This document shows, in pieces, positions 7,305 to 16,834 of a stretch of 39,107 nt of DNA. Position 1 is the stretch's first letter. Every line of letters begins with the position of its first letter. Position numbers and translations under genes: made by a program. Below the pieces are notes generated by a model. The model had not been told where the DNA came from and searched no databases. It saw nothing but the letters and a program-made list of their open reading frames with translations. The stretch is from Candidatus Eiseniibacteriota bacterium (lineage in GTDB: Bacteria; Eisenbacteria; RBG-16-71-46; CAIMUX01; WJJG01): contig WJJG01000083.1 of the NCBI GenBank assembly GCA_014729815.1, positions 1 through 39,107 on the forward strand, written 5' to 3'.

Positions 7305-9098
7305 CTATCGAAGGACCGTGATCTGACGTGTTTGCTGTGCGCCGTTCAGCGCCACATGGGCGAAGTAGATCCCGGCCGGGACCTCCTGGCCAGAGCCGTT
7401 GGCGCCGTCCCACATCAGGTCGTAGTTGCCCGGCTGCAGGTGTCCGGAGTAGAGATCGCGCACCAGTCGACCCGAGGCGTCCAGGATGCGGACCGAAACC
7501 TCACCGGCCCGTGCCAGGGAGTAGTGGATCGTCGAGTTGTCGACCACCGGATTGGGACGGAACGGCCAGATGCGCACCAGATCGCTGGCCTGCTCTCCGC
7601 CGGGCACATCGCCCGAGCCCTCGACATCATCGGCCCAGAAGGCGTAGTCGCGCGGGCCGCCGGGCGCCAGGCCGACCGAGGTCAGCATCCAGACGTAGTC
7701 GCTCTGATCGAAGTAGGGGATCTGGATGACCCCATCACCGGAGGCCTCATCGACCTCCATGAAGTACTCGTACCAGACGTCCTGACCGGCCTGCTTGCGG
7801 ATGAACTCGCAGCCGGCCGTATAGAGCGAGGGACCGTCGAGCGTGACTTCGAGCATCTCCTGGCCGCCGGCTTCCGGCTGGAACTCCATGAGGCTGGTGC
7901 CGATCGGCTCGGGACGCTTGTCGACCGGAGAGGTGCGCGGGTGCTGCTCGCCCGTCGGATAGCTGTTGAAGGAGAGATCGTAGTAGAACTGCGCCGTCCA
8001 GTACCCGGCCTCTTCGAAGTGCTGGCCATCATCGCGGTAGCGCGTATAGAAGCACCAGCGCATCAGCTCGAGGTAGGCGCTCATGAAGTCGTAGCCGTAG
8101 GGGGCCAGGGCAATGTCGAAGCCGTCCCAGATCTCGCCCGGGCCGTTCCAGCGCACGTGCTCGTAGACGTTCTCGACGATATCGACATCGCCGAAGCGCT
8201 CCCACTTGTACATCGGCCACACGATGCCCCCGTACTCGTACTGGCCGTTGAACGTCTTGAGCGACTTGTAGGGGAAGCCGAACCAGGACTGCAGGTAGCC
8301 GAAGTAGTCGTTGTAGTTGTCGTAGACCCATTCCTCGGCGACCATCGCGCAGTTCTCCCAGTACCAGGCGATCGCGCCGCTGCCGGCCTGATAGCCGAAC
8401 TGGATGACGTGCATGTTCTCGTGCGAGACGGTGCAGGAACGCGTCCCGGCGTTGCTGATGCCGTTGTCGACGTGGAAGAAACCGGTGTAGTCGTACGGGG
8501 GGTCGCCGGGCACCGGGTTCTCGTACTCGGCCATGCCCAGCGTGCCGTAGGGCAGGGCATGAACGTAGCAGTCGATCATGTCGGTGCCGCCGCCCATTCC
8601 GCCGTCGCCAGGCGGACACAGCCACTCCTGATCGACGTGGAACTCCTGCCAGGAGTCCTCGCAGGCCTGCTCGACGACATCGACGTAGGCCTCGTTGGGC
8701 ACCGCATCGCCGCCGCTGAGCGTGTAGTGGATGATGTAGTGCGCGGTCGTGCGCGTCTCGTTCAAACCGTAGGGCCGCGTACGCTCGCGCATGATCTCGT
8801 CGACCATCGCCGCCGGCAGCTGATCCATGCGGCCATAGACATCGGCCAGAATCGACGTGGCGCTCTTGAGCGGCGGTCCCTCGAGGCGAAACTCCGCGGG
8901 GAGCTTCTCGAGGTTCTTGCAGAAGTAGAAGCGGTAGAGGACCGCCTCGGCCTCGCTGATCTGTCCCGACCGGTACGCATCATCGATGGCTTCCAGGGCC
9001 GGATGGCCGTAGGTCACGAAGCCGCTGTCGCTGGCGACGGCAGCGCCGGTGGCACCCGCGGCGAGGACGACGCCGAGGAAAAAGGTCACAACCCTCAT
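7305..9098 (-). CDS. Secreted HExxH metallopeptidase-like protein with FlgD-like/T9SS-type C-terminal domain
   Basis: Signal peptide MRVVTFFLGVVLAAGATGAAVAS; zincin motif CTVSHENMHVIQFGY then WYWENCAMVAEEW; C-term RPNPVVDNSTIHYSLARAGEVSVRILDASGRLVRDL...GIYFAHVALNGAQQTRQITVLR. Confidence 0.85.
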   Translation of the reverse strand: MRVVTFFLGVVLAAGATGAAVASDSGFVTYGHPALEAIDDAYRSGQISEAEAVLYRFYFCKNLEKLPAEFRLEGPPLKSATSILADVYGRMDQLPAAMVDEIMRERTRPYGLNETRTTAHYIIHYTLSGGDAVPNEAYVDVVEQACEDSWQEFHVDQEWLCPPGDGGMGGGTDMIDCYVHALPYGTLGMAEYENPVPGDPPYDYTGFFHVDNGISNAGTRSCTVSHENMHVIQFGYQAGSGAIAWYWENCAMVAEEWVYDNYNDYFGYLQSWFGFPYKSLKTFNGQYEYGGIVWPMYKWERFGDVDIVENVYEHVRWNGPGEIWDGFDIALAPYGYDFMSAYLELMRWCFYTRYRDDGQHFEEAGYWTAQFYYDLSFNSYPTGEQHPRTSPVDKRPEPIGTSLMEFQPEAGGQEMLEVTLDGPSLYTAGCEFIRKQAGQDVWYEYFMEVDEASGDGVIQIPYFDQSDYVWMLTSVGLAPGGPRDYAFWADDVEGSGDVPGGEQASDLVRIWPFRPNPVVDNSTIHYSLARAGEVSVRILDASGRLVRDLYSGHLQPGNYDLMWDGANGSGQEVPAGIYFAHVALNGAQQTRQITVLR

Positions 9099-9212
9099 GA
9101 TTCCTCCCTACTCTCACGGCCCGACGATCCGTCCGCCGAGCCTGTAGCTGCCCCAGGGGATCCCCTGCGTTGCGCCGCGCGGGGATGACGTCAACACAGC
9201 ACTTTCAACAGA

Positions 9213-9241
9213 ATTATACCGCCAAACCGGATGCAGGTCAA
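9213..9241 (-). promoter_or_regulatory. Sigma70-like promoter for the 7305-9098 gene
   Basis: Minus strand TTGACC (9241-9236), exactly 17-nt spacer, TATAAT (9218-9213), about 115 nt before the ATG at 9098. Confidence 0.75.
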
Positions 9242-9290
9242 ACGGCACTGCTGCAGGCGGGGGTCCGCTAAAAGACGCAGATGAAATGCA

Positions 9291-10250
9291 TTAGGCGATC
9301 GAGAGCCGCTCCGCGGGCGCGCGGGGCCCCCGAGGGCGCACCCAGTGGCTGCGGCCCTCGACCGGATGGACAGCGGAGATCTGATCGCGCTCGATCTCGA
9401 TGCGCATCCCGTCGAGGCCGATCGCACACGCCCCGGCGCGGGCGCCGGCGTAGGTCTGCAGGGCCGCGTAGGGCCAGTTGCGGTGGCTGATATGCGTCAG
9501 CACCGAGAGCGTCGGAGCGATCTGGGTGCTCGTCTCCAGGGCCGCATCGAGGTCGTTGTGGCGATCCCCCCGGCCCAGCCCCGGGGCGAAGGTGCCGTCG
9601 AGCAGCGCCACATCGATGCGGCGCTCCATGAGAAAGTCGCGCGTTCGCATCGGCAATCCGCGCGTATCGGTCAAGTAGGCCAGGCGGCGGTCGCGGGACT
9701 CGATGAAGTAGCCAAAGCAGGGCGCGGCACCATGCTGCAGCGGCAGGGCGGTGATCTGCAGCTCGCCGATGTGCAGCGGCCGGAACGGCTGCGCCTCGCG
9801 CGGGAGCAGGCGATCGGCGGCGTTCATCACCGGCACCAGGCCGCGGGTGCCCCAGAGCGCCTCGGCCGGGGGATGGAAGAACGGGATCCGGGCGGCGCCA
9901 CCCGCCACCCCACGGATGCGGTGCAGTCCCAGCACGTGATCGAAATGGAAATGGGTCAGCAGCACACCGTCGAGCGGCGGCAGCTCGGCGGGACGCAGAT
10001 CCTGTCCGCAGTCGATCAGCAGGCGCGTCTCGCCCGCGGAAACGATCGCCTTGGCGTAGCGACGGCGGAACCGCACATCCCGCCGCGCTTCGAGGCAGGT
10101 GGGGCAGAAGCAGGCCGGGAACGGGACGCGTTCCGCCGCTCCGGTACCCAGCAGCGTGACCGCCAGGGCGGTCGCCGCTGGATCGCTCGGCGACCCAAGG
10201 CCGATCGAGCCACGGGGATGCTGGGAGCCGGATTGTGTCACGCGTTGCAT
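9291..10250 (-). CDS. phnP: MBL-fold hydrolase, PhnP-like (phosphoribosyl 1,2-cyclic phosphodiesterase)
   Basis: ATG 10250 (MQRVTQSGS...). ACFCPTCLEARRD zinc Cys cluster, THFHFDHVLGL, ITALPLQHG...CFGYFIESRDRRLAYLTDTRGLP, VLTHISHRN, all matching the E. coli PhnP layout. Confidence 0.85.
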   Translation of the reverse strand: MQRVTQSGSQHPRGSIGLGSPSDPAATALAVTLLGTGAAERVPFPACFCPTCLEARRDVRFRRRYAKAIVSAGETRLLIDCGQDLRPAELPPLDGVLLTHFHFDHVLGLHRIRGVAGGAARIPFFHPPAEALWGTRGLVPVMNAADRLLPREAQPFRPLHIGELQITALPLQHGAAPCFGYFIESRDRRLAYLTDTRGLPMRTRDFLMERRIDVALLDGTFAPGLGRGDRHNDLDAALETSTQIAPTLSVLTHISHRNWPYAALQTYAGARAGACAIGLDGMRIEIERDQISAVHPVEGRSHWVRPRGPRAPAERLSIA

Positions 10251-10418
10251 GCCTCTGTGCCCAATGCTGCGAGAGGAGGGTCGAGTGCGCGTCGATCGCG
10301 TCGTGCTTGCTACTCCAATCGGCGGAAACACCGCGGCCTGCAGCCCGGTTTCATGCGCGTCGGCCGATTGGAACCAGCAGCATCGCACAGTGCGGCGCCG
10401 GGGTCAACGCCGCCCCCT

Positions 10419-11930
10419 CTACGCCCAACCGTACAGCGGTGCGAACTTCCCGCGCAGGTGATCGATCAGGTAGTCGGGGTTGGGGGCCTCCCCGGAGACC
10501 CGCTCGACGAGCTCCGTCGCCCGATCGGTCATGCCCGGCCGGTGGATCTTCTCCTGGAGCCAGGCCAGCAGCGGCTGGAACTCGCCTCCTTCGATGCGGG
10601 CCCAGAAGTCGGGAATCCCCTTCTGTGCGGCCGCGAAGAGCTGCGCCGCGTAGAGGTTGCCCAGGGCGTAGGTCGGGAAGTAGCCCACCAGCCCCATCGA
10701 CCAATGCACGTCCTGCAGTACGCCCACCGCGTCGCTCTCCGGGGTGATGCCCAGATAGGCCCGCATCTTCTCGTTCCAGATCCCGGGCAGATCGGCGACC
10801 TCGATGGTGCGATCCAGCAGGGCCTTCTCGATCTCGAAGCGCAGGATGATGTGCAGGTTGTAGGTCACCTCGTCGGCCTCGACGCGGATCAGGCTCGGCC
10901 GAACGTCGTTGACCGCCGCGTACCACTCCTCGACCGTGACGTCGGCCGTCTGCTCGGGGAAGAAGGCCTGAAGGAACGGGAAGGCGAACTTCCAGAAGGG
11001 CAGCGAGCGGCCCACCAGATTCTCCCACATCCGCGACTGCGACTCATGGATGCCCAGGCTGACGCTTTCGCCGCGGGGCGTGCCATGATGCGCGGGGTCG
11101 AGGCCCTGATCGTAGAGACCGTGGCCGGCCTCATGGATCAGGCCGAAGAGCGTGCCGGGAAGATAGCTCTCGTCGTAGCGCAGCGTCAGGCGGGTATCGC
11201 CGTGTCCTCCCGAGGTGAACGGATGCGGGGCGGTGTCGACCCGCCCGCGGGAGAGGTCGAACCCGAGCCGGCGGATCACCCACAGGCCGAACTGCTCCTG
11301 CTGCGGGCGGGGGAAGTGGCGCCGCACGATCTCACGGCGCGGCGAGACTTCCGCATCGCGGATCCGCTCGGCGATCTCGACGAGTCGCGGCCGCAGGCCG
11401 GCGAAGATGCGTTCGATCTCCGCGGAGGTCATGTAGGGCTCGTACCCGTCGAGCAGCGCATCGTAGGGGATCGTCTCGTATCCGATGGCGTCCGCCTCGC
11501 GGCGGCGCAGCTCCATCATCTTCTCCAGTACCGGAGCGAACTGAGCGAAATCGGCCTTCTGCTTGGCGGCCACCCACGCCTGCTGGGCCTCGCTCTGCGT
11601 GCGGCTGATCTGCTGCTGCAGCTCGCGCGGCACCTTGCGCGCGCGATCGACGGCGCGCCGCATCTCGCGCACGTTGACCCGCGCGTCGACATCCAGTTCG
11701 TCCCGGGCCTCCTCGAGCTGCCGGAGTTGGTCATGCAGGCGGTCGTCGGTGATGCGATCGTGGACGATCCCCGTTAGGGCCGCGAGCTGGGTGCCGCGCA
11801 GCCCCGCCCCGCCGGGCGGCATCTTCGTGTGCATGTCCCAGGAGAGGATGCCCTGCGCGGACTGGATGGCGTGCGTCTCGCGGATGGCGGTCAGGAACTC
11901 CTCGTAGCGCTCGCGGGTCTCATCCTGCAT
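10419..11930 (-). CDS. M32 family carboxypeptidase (carboxypeptidase Taq)
   Basis: ATG 11930 with GGAGG upstream; HEAGHGLYDQG zinc motif; GIHESQSRMWENLVGRS; AIQSAQGILSWDMHTKMPPGG. Confidence 0.95.
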   Translation of the reverse strand: MQDETRERYEEFLTAIRETHAIQSAQGILSWDMHTKMPPGGAGLRGTQLAALTGIVHDRITDDRLHDQLRQLEEARDELDVDARVNVREMRRAVDRARKVPRELQQQISRTQSEAQQAWVAAKQKADFAQFAPVLEKMMELRRREADAIGYETIPYDALLDGYEPYMTSAEIERIFAGLRPRLVEIAERIRDAEVSPRREIVRRHFPRPQQEQFGLWVIRRLGFDLSRGRVDTAPHPFTSGGHGDTRLTLRYDESYLPGTLFGLIHEAGHGLYDQGLDPAHHGTPRGESVSLGIHESQSRMWENLVGRSLPFWKFAFPFLQAFFPEQTADVTVEEWYAAVNDVRPSLIRVEADEVTYNLHIILRFEIEKALLDRTIEVADLPGIWNEKMRAYLGITPESDAVGVLQDVHWSMGLVGYFPTYALGNLYAAQLFAAAQKGIPDFWARIEGGEFQPLLAWLQEKIHRPGMTDRATELVERVSGEAPNPDYLIDHLRGKFAPLYGWA

Positions 11931-12153
11931 GACGGCCTCCATTGCGCGCGGCGGGGCACAAGTCCGCAACCGGGTCCTGTCACGACCGCCGCATCGGCAC
12001 AAGAGGCATGCATGATAGCGCTTGCGGAGTGCAGCGGCAAGGGGTCCCACCGCGTTCGGCCGCGATTGCGAGGATCGGCTCGCCGGCGCATACTATCCGG
12101 TCGCCCGCGTGGGCGCGGGCCGGATGACTGCAGCGCGGCAAAGGAGGAAGGCC

Positions 12154-13248
12154 ATGGCCAAGGCACGTGTCGCGATCCTACGCACTCAGCCCGAGACGGT
12201 CGTCGAGGACTACCGGCGGCTCAGCGAGCTGGCGGGACTCAAGGACGCTCTGGATGCTTCCGTCCCGACGATCCTCAAGGACAACATCACCTGGCACTTC
12301 GTCTACCCGGGCGTCAACACGACCCCCTGGCAGCTCGAGGGCACGATCCAGGGGCTGCACGACGCCGGCCACCGCGATCTGGTCGCGGTGCACAACCACA
12401 CCGTGGTGACGATTCCGGAGCGCGGCGAGGAGGAGCTCAAGTTCACTCCGATCTACCAGCGCCACGAGATCCCGGTGCTCTTCAACTTCCGAGAAGACCA
12501 CATGCAGTGGATCCCCTTCGAGTCGCAGCAGAAGCTGATCGCCCTGCCGAAGATCTTCGGGCACGAAGTGCGTATCCCCGAGTTCTTCGTCGGCAAGAAC
12601 ATCGTGCACATGCCGACGGTCAAGACGCACTCCTACACGTCGTACACCGGAGCCCTGAAGAACGCCTTCGGTGGGCTGCTGAACTACAAGCGCCACTACA
12701 CGCACACCTGGATCCACGAGACCCTGGTCGACCTGCTGGCGATCGGCAAGCAGATCCATCCGGGGATGTTCGCCACCATGGACGGCACCACAGCCGGTTC
12801 GGGCCCGGGACCGCGCACGGTGAGCCCGCACGATCAACACGTCATCCTGGCCTCGGCCGATCAGGTGGCCATCGACTCGATCGCCGCGACCCTCATGGGT
12901 ATGGACTGGCGTGATCTGCCCTGCATCGCCCTCTCGCACGAGCGCGGATTGGGCATCGGCGACCCGCGCGAGATCGAGGTGGTCGGCGACACCGAGATCG
13001 CCGATGAGCGCTGGAACTTCGAGGTCGGCGTCAATCTGGCGACCGGCGTCGGCCGGGCGCTCTGGATGGACACGCCGCTGAAGCACATCCAGAACGTCTT
13101 CTTTCACACGCCGCTGGTGAACGTCTTCATTTTCGGCTCAGAGCTGTTCCACGATCGCGTCTGGTACCCGCTGAAGGGGCGTCGTGTGGTCGAGCGCTGG
13201 GAGCGCGAGTCCCCCTGGGGACGGCTGTTCGCGTCCCATCCGAAGTAG
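12154..13248 (+). CDS. DUF362 domain-containing protein
   Basis: ATG 12154 preceded by AAGGAGGAAG; MAKARVAILRTQPETVVEDY...NIVHMPTVKTHSYTSYTGALKNAFGGLL is typical of DUF362 proteins. Confidence 0.85.
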   Translation: MAKARVAILRTQPETVVEDYRRLSELAGLKDALDASVPTILKDNITWHFVYPGVNTTPWQLEGTIQGLHDAGHRDLVAVHNHTVVTIPERGEEELKFTPIYQRHEIPVLFNFREDHMQWIPFESQQKLIALPKIFGHEVRIPEFFVGKNIVHMPTVKTHSYTSYTGALKNAFGGLLNYKRHYTHTWIHETLVDLLAIGKQIHPGMFATMDGTTAGSGPGPRTVSPHDQHVILASADQVAIDSIAATLMGMDWRDLPCIALSHERGLGIGDPREIEVVGDTEIADERWNFEVGVNLATGVGRALWMDTPLKHIQNVFFHTPLVNVFIFGSELFHDRVWYPLKGRRVVERWERESPWGRLFASHPK

Positions 13249-13260
13249 CTCCCGCGGACG

Positions 13261-14508
13261 CTATGCCCAGGAGCGTTCCAGTAGCAGCACCGGCAGCACG
13301 TCGCCCCGGCGCAGGCCGACATCGCCCTCCTCGAGCAGCACGATGCCCTGCCCGGCCGCCGCGGCCTGCAGGCGCCCGCGCTCCTTCTGGAGCGCGCGCC
13401 CCACCAGGGGCACGGCGTGCAGGAAGTAGTCGTCGGCGTAGAGGTGAACCTTGATCGCACGGGTGCTCTGCTCGCGCTCGCGGCCACGTCGCAGATCCCG
13501 CGCCAGCCGCGCAGGGACTTCCGGCAGCGCGCGCGCGCGCGAGCCGGCCAGCTGGGCCAGTCCGGGAAGCGCCAGCAGGAGGAAGGCGGTTTCGTTGGCC
13601 GTCGGCCGGCCGGGAAGCGCGAAGACCGGCTTGTTGCGCGCCAGGCCGTAGCGCGTGGTGCGTCCCGGGCGCAGCTGCACGCCGTCGACCAGGGTGTGCC
13701 ACCCGATCTCGCCCAGGGCGTCGCGAATCAGATCGCGACTGCCGGGTCCGGTGCCGCCGATGGTGAGGACCGCATCGCACTCGCGCAGCGCCGAGAGCAC
13801 GGCATGCACGATCGCCGGGGGATCGTCGCGGCAGACCCAGTGCCGGACCGGGAAGCGAAAGCGCTCGCACCAGGCGGCGAGGGTGATCAGGTTGCTCGGC
13901 GGGCGGGCGGGGAACTCGTCGCCGGTGGCCACGATGCCGACGCGCGGGACGCGAAAGGCCTCGATATGCTCCAGCCCGGTCGTCGCCAACAGCCCGAGGC
14001 GCATCGGGTGCAGCGCGCTGCCCTCCGAGACGATCGGTGTGCCACGCCGCACGTCGCCGCCCGCCGGCAGAATGCCGCTCCCAGCACGAACCGGCGCCGT
14101 GATCAGCAGCTCGTCGCCGCGCGCGTCGGCCCGTTCGGCCGTCAGCACCGTATCCGCGCCTGGGGGCATCGGCGCCCCCGTGGCGACCTGCACGGCCTCG
14201 TCGGGGGCGATCTCGGGCATCTGCGTGGCGGGCGTCTCGGGGAAGGCCTGCCGCACGATCCGCAGCCGCTTCGGCTCCATCAGCGCCGCGCCGCGCGTCT
14301 CTCCGGCGCACAGCGCGTAGCCGTCTCGCAAGGCGATCGGATGGGCGGGAACGTCGATCGGCGCGATCAGATCCCGCGCGGCGATGCGCCCCAGGGCGGC
14401 TTCGATCGGGATGCGCTCGATGCCGATCGTGCGCGCCGTCTCGAGGATGCGGTCGAGCGCCATGCGAAAGGGCAGGGGGCTGTCGGTCTCCCAGCTCGGA
14501 TCGGTCAT
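13261..14508 (-). CDS. moeA: MoeA-like molybdopterin molybdenumtransferase
   Basis: ATG 14508 (MTDPSWETDSPLPFRMALDRIL); LRDGYAL, VQVATGAPMPPGADTV, VGIVATGDE, IGGTGPGSRD, VFALPGRPTANE. Confidence 0.9.
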   Translation of the reverse strand: MTDPSWETDSPLPFRMALDRILETARTIGIERIPIEAALGRIAARDLIAPIDVPAHPIALRDGYALCAGETRGAALMEPKRLRIVRQAFPETPATQMPEIAPDEAVQVATGAPMPPGADTVLTAERADARGDELLITAPVRAGSGILPAGGDVRRGTPIVSEGSALHPMRLGLLATTGLEHIEAFRVPRVGIVATGDEFPARPPSNLITLAAWCERFRFPVRHWVCRDDPPAIVHAVLSALRECDAVLTIGGTGPGSRDLIRDALGEIGWHTLVDGVQLRPGRTTRYGLARNKPVFALPGRPTANETAFLLLALPGLAQLAGSRARALPEVPARLARDLRRGREREQSTRAIKVHLYADDYFLHAVPLVGRALQKERGRLQAAAAGQGIVLLEEGDVGLRRGDVLPVLLLERSWA

Positions 14509-14785
14509 GATGGGGCCGATCCTAGCCGACCCGCGGGGGGGGACGGAAGAGCATGCGCCCTGCAATGCACCTGCCGCCGGGCGTGCGAATCGCATCCCCG
14601 CCGAATCCAGGGCCTGGTCGTCTGCGCTCTAATCTGCTATCATGCAATGAGTTGTAATGCCTCCCCCCGACTCCGTGCCCTGGCACATTCCGTGCGTCGA
14701 CCGTCCCCGCCGAAGCGCTGGGGGCCGCTCATCCGCTGCCCTGGATGCCTGCGACCCGCCAGCGCGCCGTTTGGGAGGCAGGAGC

Positions 14786-16834
14786 ATGCGAGGATCGACA
14801 CGCGCCGATGCCCGCGGGCCGGGCTCCCTGCGCATCGCCCTCTGGGCCCTGCTGTGCGCCGGACTCGTCGGCTGCGGGATCGAGGCGCCCGAGGCGCCCG
14901 AGTTCGAGACCACGCTGGTGGTCCCGATCAACCCGGAGACCTACACGGGGCTCGATATGGCCAATGACCTCGACGCGGTCGAAGGGGACTCGGCCGAGGC
15001 GGGGCCTCTGGCGATCCGTGCGAGCGACGATCTCGACCCGATCGGACTCCAAGGCGGTCTGCGTTGCACTCTGGGGGCGCAGTCGCTCGAGGCCTCCTTC
15101 TCCGAGATCGATTTCGCCCCCCCGGAGATCCCGCCGCAGCAGTACCGCCTCGATCAGATCATCCCCGGGCTGCCCGAGGGAGGGCTGGACACGGTCGTCG
15201 ACAGCTTCAGCATCGGTCCGCTGACCAAGGAGCTCGGGACGTTCGCGGCGTTCGACGAAATGCGGTTCGATTCCGGCAGGCTGTCCCTGGTGGCCACCAA
15301 CGGCTTCCCCTTCCCTGCCGGAGGGGACCCGGCGGCGGGCCATGCGGTCGTGTTGGTCGTCGAGGATTGGAGCGTGTCCCCGGCGCGTGAGGTCGCGCGC
15401 TACGAGATCACCGAGACGATCGCTCCGGGCGAGAGCTACGCGGCGGAGTTCGATCTGAGCGGCGCGGTGCTCGGCAATCATCTGATCCTCTCGCTGGCGG
15501 CCTGGTGCCCGGGCAGCGGGGGGGAGGTGATCCATCTCGATCCCGCCGACGGGATCGACCTCACGCTGGCGTTCGTCGACTGCGTCGTCTGCGCGGTCAG
15601 CGGGCACCTGCCTTCCTACGAACTGACGGATCGCGAGTCGATCGCCCTGGACGCGGACCTTTCGATCCAGAGCGCGGTCATTGCCAGCGGGCAGGTGGCA
15701 TGGGATGTGACCAGCTCGCTGCCCGTGAGCGCCGACGTCGAGGTCGCCCTTCCCGATGCCCTCCGCGCCGGATCCCCGCTGCTCGTGACCGGGCAGGTGC
15801 CCGCCAACGGCGCGGCGACGATCGAGGTCGATCTGGCGGGAGTGGAGATCGCCGGGGACGATCTGACCGCGCTGACCTGCCATGCCCTGGTGCATACCGA
15901 TTCGGCACAAACGCCCTCCACGCTGGAGCTGGGCCAAGGCGTTGCCGGAGAGCTGGTGGCCAGCGAGATGGCCTTCGATTCGATCCGCGGCGTCTTGGGT
16001 CCGCGCGAGGTGGCGATCGAACCCTCTGCGGTCGAGATCGACTTCCCCGAGGAGGCGGCGGGGATGACCTTCACCGCCGCCGAGGCGCGGCTGGAGATGC
16101 AGAATCGCTCGGATATCCCGCTGACCGCCGAGCTGGCCCTGCTCGGATGCAGCCACGGCGACAGCGTGCGGGTGGCCTTCACGGCCGAGATCCCGCCCGG
16201 GACGGCGGAGGCTCCGAGCCAGGCGAGCGTGGCGCTCGACGAGACCAACTCGGAGATCCTGGCGCTGGCCAATCTGCAGCCCGAAGAGGTCTGGCTCGAG
16301 GGCGCCGTTTGGGTGGGAGATGGTCAGAGCGTCTGCGAGCTCCGCGCCGAGGACTACCTCTCGGGCAACTACAGCGTGCAAGTGCCGATGAAGATGACGC
16401 TGGATACCGCCCACCACGAGGGTGAGGCGTTCGAGATGGAGATCGAGGAATCGGCGCGCGAGCGGATCGACGAGAATCTCGAGCAGGTCTCCTTGCAGGC
16501 CGAGATCGAGAATCACTTCCCGACCGGCGTGCGCGTCTGTTTCCACTTCGCCCGCAGCGCCGAGGCGCTCTTCGTGAACGATGAGCTGCAGATCGAGACC
16601 GAGGAAATCCCGGCGGCGACCGTCGACCCGATCACCGGACGCGTGAGCGAAGCGCTGGAGAGCTCCCTGACGCTGTCGATCGTCCCGGACCAGGTCGGCT
16701 TCTTCGCCGAACCGAACGTGCACGGCGCCGTCGAGGTGACGCTGGTCGGGCAGGGGGCAGAGGCCTTCGAGATCTGGACGACCGACTATGTGACGATCCG
16801 CGGTTTGGCCGAGCTGCACTGCCGGATTCGATGA
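14786..16834 (+). CDS. Large secreted lipoprotein, function unknown
   Basis: ATG 14786 after AGGCAGGAG; signal peptide with lipobox ALLCAGLVGC; about 680-aa beta-rich body. Confidence 0.8.
   Translation: MRGSTRADARGPGSLRIALWALLCAGLVGCGIEAPEAPEFETTLVVPINPETYTGLDMANDLDAVEGDSAEAGPLAIRASDDLDPIGLQGGLRCTLGAQSLEASFSEIDFAPPEIPPQQYRLDQIIPGLPEGGLDTVVDSFSIGPLTKELGTFAAFDEMRFDSGRLSLVATNGFPFPAGGDPAAGHAVVLVVEDWSVSPAREVARYEITETIAPGESYAAEFDLSGAVLGNHLILSLAAWCPGSGGEVIHLDPADGIDLTLAFVDCVVCAVSGHLPSYELTDRESIALDADLSIQSAVIASGQVAWDVTSSLPVSADVEVALPDALRAGSPLLVTGQVPANGAATIEVDLAGVEIAGDDLTALTCHALVHTDSAQTPSTLELGQGVAGELVASEMAFDSIRGVLGPREVAIEPSAVEIDFPEEAAGMTFTAAEARLEMQNRSDIPLTAELALLGCSHGDSVRVAFTAEIPPGTAEAPSQASVALDETNSEILALANLQPEEVWLEGAVWVGDGQSVCELRAEDYLSGNYSVQVPMKMTLDTAHHEGEAFEMEIEESARERIDENLEQVSLQAEIENHFPTGVRVCFHFARSAEALFVNDELQIETEEIPAATVDPITGRVSEALESSLTLSIVPDQVGFFAEPNVHGAVEVTLVGQGAEAFEIWTTDYVTIRGLAELHCRIR

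Noticed and set aside
6534-9188. 884-aa plus-strand ORF
   Set aside because: Antisense to two well-supported genes, spans their terminator and nearly reaches the promoter; Arg/Gly/Val/Asp-rich composition typical of high-GC shadow ORFs.
9345-11777. 810-aa plus-strand ORF
   Set aside because: Antisense shadow of phnP-like and M32 genes, both with clear catalytic motifs.
13417-14967. 516-aa plus-strand ORF
   Set aside because: Shadow of moeA; ends inside the lipoprotein gene.
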